NCBI RefSeq assembly: GCF_004138205.1
Contig: NZ_RXNQ01000031.1
Coordinates: forward strand, 62,001-126,000
Source of the DNA: Pedobacter sp. SYP-B3415
GTDB taxonomy: Bacteria; Bacteroidota; Bacteroidia; Sphingobacteriales; Sphingobacteriaceae
Direction of reading: 5' to 3'
DNA length: 64,000 nucleotides
Position 1 is the first letter of the stretch; each line of letters opens with the position of its first letter. The translations under genes were made by a program, and so were the position numbers. Below the pieces are notes generated by a model, which saw nothing but the letters and a program-made list of their open reading frames with translations, was not told the origin of the DNA and ran no database searches. Below are positions 16,178-22,594 of the stretch, piece by piece.

Positions 16178-16880
16178 TAGACATGGGCAAGAGGTCAAGG
16201 TACCAATAACCATGTGTTTCGTTTATATCTGAGGAAGTTTTGAACCCGAACGAACGGAAAACTACATCGCCGCGTTTAAAGGTAATTTTATCTAAAAAAA
16301 AGGGCGCCCGATAGACGAAGCTATGGTATTCACCATTTTCCCCGCAGGGATCAGTACCCGGCAAAAGTAACTTAATTAGTTCAGGCCCTACTTCACGGCC
16401 AAGAGCGGGCCGCTGGTTTTCAAGTACGCAACACAGCAGTGCGCCAAAGTTCTTTCTCCGGAATTCATCGAGGAGGACTTTGGTATCTTCTGCCCAGATC
16501 GGAAAACTGCAGGTTACCCCGTACGCCGCAAGCTGCTTTTCGCGATAGTCGCGCAGATCCTGCAGGTGGATGTCGCCAAAAACGGAATGGTAAATACCCT
16601 GGTTTTTCAGAACAGCCCAGTGCCCGCGCATGCTTTCAGCATAGGCAGACATCGTCTGGTTTTCGGGCACATAAATCTTGTAAAGGGGGATGCCTGTTGC
16701 GGCAGCCTGAAGATCAAGCATCTCTTCGCGGACACCATGCATGGATACACGACCATGATCGGCATTGACCGTGGTAAGCAAATAAACAACTTCGATATCA
16801 CCGGCTTCAAGAACCCGGTTTAGTGCCAAAGCACTGTCTTTACCGCCGCTCCAGTTAAATACGGCTTTAGTTCTTACCAT
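16149..16880 (-). CDS. Dph6-like PP-loop ATP pyrophosphatase
   Basis: A 243-residue N-type ATP pyrophosphatase (diphthine-ammonia ligase family, TIGR00290-like). The PP-loop SGGKDSALAL is at residues 10-19, and family blocks HGVREEMLDLQA, VFGDIHLQDLRDYREKQL and AEDTKVLLDEF follow. Eukaryotic/archaeal Dph6 amidates diphthine on translation factor EF2; bacteria lack diphthamide, so the real substrate is unknown, presumably ATP-dependent amide formation on a small molecule or protein. Its ATG lies 14 bases inside the upstream sirtuin gene, implying translational coupling. The pair is the next minus-strand unit after the B12 operon. Confidence 0.85.
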   Translation of the reverse strand: MVRTKAVFNWSGGKDSALALNRVLEAGDIEVVYLLTTVNADHGRVSMHGVREEMLDLQAAATGIPLYKIYVPENQTMSAYAESMRGHWAVLKNQGIYHSVFGDIHLQDLRDYREKQLAAYGVTCSFPIWAEDTKVLLDEFRRKNFGALLCCVLENQRPALGREVGPELIKLLLPGTDPCGENGEYHSFVYRAPFFLDKITFKRGDVVFRSFGFKTSSDINETHGYWYLDLLPMSTTEDAEVPV

Positions 16881-17568
16881 GTTCCCTCAACAGTGCATCA
16901 TAAAGAACCCGCACGCCGGTCACAGCCTTATCGGCTATCGGTCTGGTATTGGCGATGCCGTGGGTGGCGGGTATATGCGGATCAATGATGTATTTTTTTA
17001 CATGTTCAGGCACATAATCGATAAGACCCGCTGCCGGATAGACCGCCAGCGAGGTGCCGATTACCGCAAATATTTCAGCCGAGGAACACAGTTCGGCGGC
17101 AGGAATAATCATAGGGACCTGTTCGCCGAACCAGACAATATGCGGACGAAGCTGGCTGCCAAGTTCGCAAACATCGCCCATCCTGATACCGTCGGCGCCT
17201 GCCTGGTAAATAAGTTCAGGATTTCGGGTACTGCGCGCCTGCGTGATCAGTCCGTGCAGATGCAAAACATTCAGGCTGCCTGCGCGCTCATGCAGGTCGT
17301 CTACATTTTGTGTAATGATCGTAACCTCAAAGTATTCCTGAAGCGCCGCGAGCAACCGGTGTGCATCATTTGGTTCGGCTTTCAGCACCTGTTCCCGACG
17401 CTCATTATAAAAGCGCTGAACTTTTTCCGGGTCCCGCAGCCACGCTTCGGGCGTAGCCACTTCTTCCACACGGTGACCTTCCCAGAGGCCATCGCTGTCC
17501 CGAAAGGTCTTCAATCCGCTTTCGGCGCTGATACCCGCACCGGTAAGAACTACCAACTTTTTCATCAT
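16867..17568 (-). CDS. SIR2 family NAD-dependent protein deacylase, zinc-less
   Basis: A 233-residue sirtuin that would remove acyl groups from lysines using NAD. The NAD-binding GAGISAESGLKTFRD, the TQNVDDLHERAG block and catalytic His105 in LHLHG are present. The four zinc-binding cysteines that E. coli CobB carries between this His and the PHIVWFGE motif are missing: only one Cys remains there (GDVCELG). The GxS and VYPAA blocks at the C terminus are normal. MMKK gives two adjacent starts. It overlaps the PP-loop gene by 14 bases and is separated by 50 bases and a terminator from the DUF6580 gene upstream. Confidence 0.93.
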   Translation of the reverse strand: MMKKLVVLTGAGISAESGLKTFRDSDGLWEGHRVEEVATPEAWLRDPEKVQRFYNERREQVLKAEPNDAHRLLAALQEYFEVTIITQNVDDLHERAGSLNVLHLHGLITQARSTRNPELIYQAGADGIRMGDVCELGSQLRPHIVWFGEQVPMIIPAAELCSSAEIFAVIGTSLAVYPAAGLIDYVPEHVKKYIIDPHIPATHGIANTRPIADKAVTGVRVLYDALLREHGKN

Positions 17569-17584
17569 TCGACAATGTATAGGG

Positions 17585-17611
17585 CAAAAAAAACCCTTCC
17601 TGGCGGAAGGG
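17585..17611 (-). terminator. Intrinsic terminator of the B12 operon's last gene
   Basis: On the minus strand the perfect seven-base stem CCCTTCC/GGAAGGG with a four-base loop (17594-17611) is followed by T9. It lies 7 bases past the stop of the DUF6580 gene and separates it from the sirtuin gene. Confidence 0.8.
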
Positions 17612-17618
17612 CTGTATT

Positions 17619-18212
17619 TTAAGCGGCTAAAAGTCCGGGTCTTTTCAAGGCCGGGTATTTTGCTTTGATAAACTCAAATGCACCAAACATCAAACTACCG
17701 TAGATCAGTGTTCCCGCGAGGAAGTTCCGCTCGAATGGAATGGCCCGTTCCAGGCAAAGCCAGAATCCGGCAGCATCCTGCGTATATGATGGATTTTGAA
17801 ACCATACGCCGAAATCTGTTACGATCCAGTGAATAACTACGGTCACCATGGCGGCGGCAAATATATTCAGCACTTTTGGTCTCCTGATGATCAGGCGACC
17901 AGCAAGCACCATAAGCGCAAAGGCAAGATAGGTCCAATGCCAGCCATCGTAAGAGAATCCATTGCTGTAGGCTTTGTAAATGGTATTTGCCAGAACAAAA
18001 TCGCTCAGGAACAAACTCAGTAAGGGAAATGCAAAAGCCTTGCCCCAGCTCTTGAAATAAGCACCACCAAAAAGCGCAACCGCGCCTATTGAGCTGAAAT
18101 TGGCAAATGCCAATACGTCTGTATTAAAGGTAACGAGCAACCGGAAAAGCGTGATCAGCAAAATGATACACACCAGGATGACGGTACGCGGGTTAAATTG
18201 CACTTTCGACAT
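17619..18212 (-). CDS. DUF6580 family integral membrane protein
   Basis: A 197-residue polytopic membrane protein with about five to six hydrophobic helices, recognised as DUF6580, annotated only as a putative transport protein. The size, the start (RTVILVCIILLITLFRLL...FSSIGAVALFGGAYF) and the helix count resemble an S-component of an ECF vitamin transporter, though no EcfA/T genes are present. It is last after the cobalamin riboswitch and the TonB receptor, so a role in carrying cobalamin, a precursor or cobalt across the inner membrane is a reasonable inference. A weak hairpin before it may reduce its expression relative to the rest. Confidence 0.78.
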   Translation of the reverse strand: MSKVQFNPRTVILVCIILLITLFRLLVTFNTDVLAFANFSSIGAVALFGGAYFKSWGKAFAFPLLSLFLSDFVLANTIYKAYSNGFSYDGWHWTYLAFALMVLAGRLIIRRPKVLNIFAAAMVTVVIHWIVTDFGVWFQNPSYTQDAAGFWLCLERAIPFERNFLAGTLIYGSLMFGAFEFIKAKYPALKRPGLLAA

Positions 18213-18252
18213 GTTATTTAATTAAAAAAACAAAGTTAAGACATTCCGGGAA

Positions 18253-18273
18253 TAAAAAAAGCGGGCTGCGCCC
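18253..18273 (-). terminator. Weak hairpin with U-run inside the operon
   Basis: On the minus strand a short GGGC-GCA-GCCC hairpin followed by GC and T7 begins 3 bases past the stop at 18276. The stem is only four pairs, so it is likely a partial terminator or attenuator between the last lipoprotein gene and the DUF6580 gene. Confidence 0.45.
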
Positions 18274-18275
18274 CC

Positions 18276-19403
18276 TTAGTCGGGGAACAAAAACATCGAG
18301 GTAAAGTAGTAACTTTCATCGATAGTTCCGTTCATCACCTTGTTAAACGGCATGCGTTTTTTCAGCGCGCCGGTTTGCGCATCGTGAAAATAAAGCGTGT
18401 TCACGGTGTAGTTACTCCCAAATCCATCTTGCACACTGGTTGTAACCAGTTCATTCCGTTTTCCGTCAAAACCGAGGTTCTTTTTGTAGAAAGACTGCTT
18501 GTCAGGCATGATGATGAACGGCAGTGCCAGGCTTTCCTTTTTCCCGGACACGTACCGGTACAGCTCCTTTCCTCCGCCAAAACTTGCGGAGCGCACCAGG
18601 TACACCGTATTCTCTCTTGTAGAAGCGATGATCGGCGATGGGTACCATGCAAACCATGTAGATGAGGTTGTCCAGGGTAGCTCTACGCTATCGGCTACCA
18701 GCGTTCCGGGATCGATGTTGTAAAGAAATTTACCTTTTGTATACCAGACCTGCTTGTCTGGTGTCTGGGCAAAGCCTTGAGTAACGCCTTTGATTTTTTT
18801 TGCTACCGACAAGTCAGACCGTTTGTAAATAACGGCCCCCTCCGATTGCGATAAGGCAAAGATATGCGTACCTGCATTCAGCAGATCGCCTACCTGTCCG
18901 GATGCAGCCGCGAGTTTTGTATTAGCCTTCATGCTGCGCAGGTCGAGCAGGAAGATGCCGTTAGAGCTGCTCAACAAGGCCGTCTGGTCGTCGAGGCCGG
19001 CGATTGCCCGGAAGTCATTCCCCGTACCGCTCATCCGTCCGGTTTCTTTAAAGGTTTTGGCATCGACAGCAATCACAGGTCCGCCGGCTTTGTTAACCAG
19101 ATAAATCTTGTCGTTGAGTTTTGCCGCATACTGAAGCGTTGATGAAGCCGTACCAGCCTCTTTACCCTTGTTTTCTTTCAGGAAAACACTATCTGACAGC
19201 TGTTCGGTACTATACCGGAAAAAACTTGCTTCTCCGCTCCCACGGCCAAACCAGCCCTCATGAATCAGAAAAAAACCATCTTCATATTTTCCCACAACCG
19301 GATCAATAGGGTCAGGAACAGCAGTTTCTTTCTGACAGGATGTAAACAGGATGACCGCTGCTGCGATCGCGGCGCCAGAACGGCTCATTTTTTTTAAAAA
19401 CAT
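18276..19403 (-). CDS. Surface lipoprotein, DUF5074-type beta-propeller (BtuG-like)
   Basis: A 375-residue lipoprotein: signal MFLKKMSRSGAAIAAAVILFTSC with lipobox LFTSC (Cys23). The mature part begins with GKYEDGFFLIHEGWFGRGSGEASFF, the 'IxNEGxxGxxxxSxS' opening seen in YncE/DUF5074 propellers, and continues with seven-fold-like blade repeats. In Bacteroides the BtuG protein, a propeller lipoprotein, captures B12 at the surface and hands it to BtuB; position in a cobalamin-riboswitch operon supports the same role here. It is the third propeller and the fourth lipoprotein in this operon, so it may instead handle another corrinoid or a related metal chelate. No peptidase or lyase motif is seen. 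Confidence 0.82.
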   Translation of the reverse strand: MFLKKMSRSGAAIAAAVILFTSCQKETAVPDPIDPVVGKYEDGFFLIHEGWFGRGSGEASFFRYSTEQLSDSVFLKENKGKEAGTASSTLQYAAKLNDKIYLVNKAGGPVIAVDAKTFKETGRMSGTGNDFRAIAGLDDQTALLSSSNGIFLLDLRSMKANTKLAAASGQVGDLLNAGTHIFALSQSEGAVIYKRSDLSVAKKIKGVTQGFAQTPDKQVWYTKGKFLYNIDPGTLVADSVELPWTTSSTWFAWYPSPIIASTRENTVYLVRSASFGGGKELYRYVSGKKESLALPFIIMPDKQSFYKKNLGFDGKRNELVTTSVQDGFGSNYTVNTLYFHDAQTGALKKRMPFNKVMNGTIDESYYFTSMFLFPD

Positions 19404-19418
19404 GTATATGAAAAGAAG

Positions 19419-20312
19419 TTAAGGATTTAACAGTTTCAGGTCGGCAACGCCGGAAATTTCGGTGGAGAGTTCACCGAGCCAGCCCATATTGGCCTGAATA
19501 CCGGTCTGAATTTTTATAAAGTCGATGCCGGTTAGCACAACTTTGTTGCCTTTTGCGTCGATTGCATTGTCAAGGTCTAAGCGGTCTTCAAGTGCAGAAT
19601 TATCTGCATAACCAAATGGGAATGCCAGACTTTTCACCGAAGCAGGGTTCGACATGTCAATATTTGAAGAGGGAAGCACCACGCCTTTAATGGTGTAAGT
19701 ATTGGAAGTAATCCACTCCGGGTAATAGGCTTGTTTGTGAAAGGTGTTTGTCTTCACGACGCCAGAGTTACCCTTATTGTCAGTCCATGGAACATCGCCT
19801 GTTGCCGGATTGGGACGCGTATATGTTACCTCATAGTCCCGCACATAACCGGCTTTGCCGTATTCGCTTCCTTTCAGCTCGTACCAGGTATCATCAGCCT
19901 TGCCATTGCCGTTTATATCCTGCATGACATACACGACACCAGGCTCTGCAAAGTTTGCAAAGGCATTGTTATAAATCACGATGTCATCTTTCCCGGCAAT
20001 ATTTGCAACCGTGTGGTCGAAAGCCAGTTCAATGCTTCCGCCCCAGGCGCCAAGTGAAACCAGGCCTTTTTTGCCGAGAATTCCGTTGGCGCTTTCCAGG
20101 TTACCTGGCGCTTTGTTAATAAATTGCCCGGGTGCCGGATTGTAGGCCAGCAGCTGTGTAGCGTAAGCATTACTGCCTGGCTTCGGGTCTCGCGGTACGA
20201 AAACGCCCTGGTCTTCGTCTGCCGGCGTTGATTCTGTTTTTTTACATCCGCCGAGGGCGAAAAAGCCTGCAAGCAATAGAATGAGGTAATGTGGATTAAT
20301 GTTCTTGTTCAT
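19419..20312 (-). CDS. Surface lipoprotein of the B12 operon with a Ca-loop motif
   Basis: A 297-residue lipoprotein: signal ending ALLAGFFALGGC-type lipobox (LGGC; Cys23), then a threonine/proline linker. The mature protein reads like a jelly-roll or PKD-like binding domain ('cell surface protein' in Bacteroidota annotations). A calcium-loop-like sequence DINGNGKADDTWYELKG (about 131-147) and GGSIELAFDHTVAN suggest a beta-sandwich ligand-binding module. It lies between two propeller genes with gaps of 8 and 15 bases, so it is certainly part of the operon. Bacteroides B12 loci also encode non-propeller surface B12-binding lipoproteins; this may be a functional equivalent, but I cannot establish homology by eye. 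Confidence 0.78.
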   Translation of the reverse strand: MNKNINPHYLILLLAGFFALGGCKKTESTPADEDQGVFVPRDPKPGSNAYATQLLAYNPAPGQFINKAPGNLESANGILGKKGLVSLGAWGGSIELAFDHTVANIAGKDDIVIYNNAFANFAEPGVVYVMQDINGNGKADDTWYELKGSEYGKAGYVRDYEVTYTRPNPATGDVPWTDNKGNSGVVKTNTFHKQAYYPEWITSNTYTIKGVVLPSSNIDMSNPASVKSLAFPFGYADNSALEDRLDLDNAIDAKGNKVVLTGIDFIKIQTGIQANMGWLGELSTEISGVADLKLLNP

Positions 20313-20320
20313 AGGTAAGA

Positions 20321-21451
20321 TTACTTATAACTATACACGAATACAGCACGTTGTGGAGTTGTTCCTGTAGCAAAGCTGAATATTTTTTTTCCGGCGGCTG
20401 AGAAATATATGGCTTCGCCGGATGGGGCGCTGAATTTTGAGTCAGTGAGCAAAACCGCTTTATCAAACGGATTAACCGTCAGTGCGTAGGGGCTCGTAAA
20501 CGTGACCTGATCCTGAATGAAGTCATTCTTTTTCACAAGTGTCATGGGATCCAGGGAGCCAATGAAAGGCTTGCCATCACGGTAAAGACCGCCAACTGCC
20601 AGCGCGGTATTATCAGAAAAAACCATGCTATTAATTTCAGTGTTCGCACTCGACATCACCTGGTCAGTCACCGTGCTCAGTTTTACAACCCCGCCACCAG
20701 CAGCTGAGTAATCGGCGGCATATCCCACAAGCAGCGTTCCGTCAGGGCCGGCAGCAATTGTTGTTGGATTCAACCCAACCTCGACGTCTTTCAGTTTGCT
20801 CAGGTCAGCTAAACGAAGAACCGATACCGAATTATTTTTGCCTGAACCGGGTACAGTATAGTCATTTGCCGTGTTAATAACGTATAGTTTCCCATTCGCA
20901 ATGGCAATGCCTTCAAGTGCTGAGCCGGCAGCAACTTTCTTATCAACCAGCAGGCTTGCTGTGTCTATCTGGCTGATGCTTCCATCATAGGCAGAAACGT
21001 AAGCCTTGCTACCGCTGAAAGCGACCGAACGTGGCATGACCCCCTTACCATTTTGATTAAAAGAAATCTCCTTAATTAGTTTGCCTGTATTCACATCCAT
21101 GACCACTACGAACGACTCAGCGGTAGTAAGCGATCCGGATACTACACAATACATTTTGCTCCCGTAACGCTTCAGATCATTGGCGCTCTGACCCAGTGCC
21201 CGACCATTTACTTTCTGAAATATATCGGCCTCTGTCCGGTTGCCGGCAATATCGTGATAACTTATGGAGCTGTTATTTGCCGGCCAGGCGCCCTCATTCA
21301 GCACATAAATTCCGACCGTTTTGTCGACTACCGGCTCCGGTTTGATCTTTTCCAGTATCTCGTCTTCTCCGGTTTTGCTGCATGAGGCCATAACGAATGG
21401 TAAGGCGAGGCCAGCAGCCAGCTGCATCAGTTTTTTGTAGTTTTTATTCAT
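20321..21451 (-). CDS. Surface lipoprotein, YncE/DUF5074-type beta-propeller (BtuG-like)
   Basis: A 376-residue lipoprotein: MNKNYKKLMQLAAGLALPFVMASC with lipobox VMASC (Cys24). The mature start KTVGIYVLNEGAWPANNSSISYHD matches the DUF5074/YncE propeller opening, and repeated 'GKLYVINTANDY', 'GSKAYVSAYDGSI' strands mark blades. It resembles its neighbours at 21455 and 18276 in architecture, pointing to local duplication and divergence. By analogy to BtuG it should sit on the outer face of the outer membrane, bind cobalamin and cap the TonB receptor encoded two genes upstream. The start lies three bases after the stop of the preceding gene. Confidence 0.84.
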   Translation of the reverse strand: MNKNYKKLMQLAAGLALPFVMASCSKTGEDEILEKIKPEPVVDKTVGIYVLNEGAWPANNSSISYHDIAGNRTEADIFQKVNGRALGQSANDLKRYGSKMYCVVSGSLTTAESFVVVMDVNTGKLIKEISFNQNGKGVMPRSVAFSGSKAYVSAYDGSISQIDTASLLVDKKVAAGSALEGIAIANGKLYVINTANDYTVPGSGKNNSVSVLRLADLSKLKDVEVGLNPTTIAAGPDGTLLVGYAADYSAAGGGVVKLSTVTDQVMSSANTEINSMVFSDNTALAVGGLYRDGKPFIGSLDPMTLVKKNDFIQDQVTFTSPYALTVNPFDKAVLLTDSKFSAPSGEAIYFSAAGKKIFSFATGTTPQRAVFVYSYK

Positions 21452-21454
21452 GTT

Positions 21455-22594
21455 CTATTGTGTTTTTTTGAGAAATGCAATGTGTGCCGGGATGTCGCCG
21501 GTGGTAACCGACCATTTAAGTTTTCCGTTGCTGCCAAAGCAGTGCAGGGTTCCTGGCGAAACATAATCTTTTGCGTCGGTAAGTAGGATATCTTTGTTTT
21601 CCGGATTAACAGCTATGCCATATGGCATGGTGATTCTGCCCGGCTGGTCCATCCCGTCGGTTATAAAGGAGCGTTGAAGCGGTCTTTCTGTACGCAGATC
21701 GAGCATGGTATAACTGATCACGTTTTTGCCTGTCTGATAATTAAAGGCGGTGCCGCATATGTAAGCCGTATCGGCACTGATATCCAGATCACTTATAGCC
21801 AGATCAAAGCTAGTTTTGACCCGGTCGGCACCGGTATCAATGACATAAAGTTTTGGGGGAATGTCATAATAATCGCCGCGCGAACTCACGTAAAGATCAC
21901 CATATGCATCAGCGCGCACCCGGTGCAGGTTGATACCTACATCAATCCGCTTTGTTTCGCGAAAAGTGCCGAGATCAATAACTGAAAGTGTGCGTTCATA
22001 ATTTGGCGCGCTGTATCCTCCGGAGTTTGCAACAAACAACCGGCCGCCCACAACCGCCAGTTCTTCCGGCTGTCGGCCAACCGTCACCCTGCGTGTAATG
22101 CTCAGCGAAGCCGTATCAATTTCACTTACACTGCCCTGGGGTGCATCCGGATCTCCGACGACCCCCAGATAGGCGGTTACATATGCCTTTCCGCCGGAGA
22201 ATGTGATGTACCTGCAATTATCCAGATTGATCTGTCTCAGCCTTTTATACGTTCGGGCATCAAGCACCTCGATCTTATTTGAAACATTGACTACCACATA
22301 AACCTTGCTGCCATAAACGGCCACATCATTGCCAACATCACCTAATCCGCTGCTTCCGGGGTTGCCCTTGCTAAAAACGTCGCTATGATAGGTCCCGGTG
22401 CCGTAGTCGAAATAATCGAGGGCAGCCTTGTTCATGTTCATATTTCCCTCATTGAGCAAAAAGAAACCCGATACGCGGTTAAGCGTTTCGGCGGGTACGG
22501 GCTGCCCTTCTTCCGGTTCGGGCCCCAGGTCCTTCCGGCAGCCGCTAAGTACGAGCATGGCCATAATGAAGCAACACATTTTTCTACAAGCCAT
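21455..22594 (-). CDS. Surface lipoprotein, YncE-type beta-propeller (best BtuG candidate)
   Basis: A 379-residue propeller lipoprotein immediately following the receptor gene. I place the start at the ATG at 22594, giving MACRKMCCFIMAMLVLSGC, a short signal peptide with lipobox LVLSGC; ATG 22612 is an alternative, and the longest frame (22681) runs far into the receptor gene. Mature sequence opens RVSGFFLLNEGNMNMNKAALDYFDY, the DUF5074/YncE signature, and shows regular blade strands such as GSKVYVVVNVSNKIEVLDARTY. The 11-base overlap with the receptor stop implies coupled synthesis, which fits a 1:1 receptor-lid complex as known for BtuB-BtuG. Confidence 0.86.
   Translation of the reverse strand: MACRKMCCFIMAMLVLSGCRKDLGPEPEEGQPVPAETLNRVSGFFLLNEGNMNMNKAALDYFDYGTGTYHSDVFSKGNPGSSGLGDVGNDVAVYGSKVYVVVNVSNKIEVLDARTYKRLRQINLDNCRYITFSGGKAYVTAYLGVVGDPDAPQGSVSEIDTASLSITRRVTVGRQPEELAVVGGRLFVANSGGYSAPNYERTLSVIDLGTFRETKRIDVGINLHRVRADAYGDLYVSSRGDYYDIPPKLYVIDTGADRVKTSFDLAISDLDISADTAYICGTAFNYQTGKNVISYTMLDLRTERPLQRSFITDGMDQPGRITMPYGIAVNPENKDILLTDAKDYVSPGTLHCFGSNGKLKWSVTTGDIPAHIAFLKKTQ

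Noticed and set aside
16879-17622. A 247-codon plus-strand frame opposite the sirtuin gene
   Set aside because: Entirely antisense to a conserved gene and without domain features.
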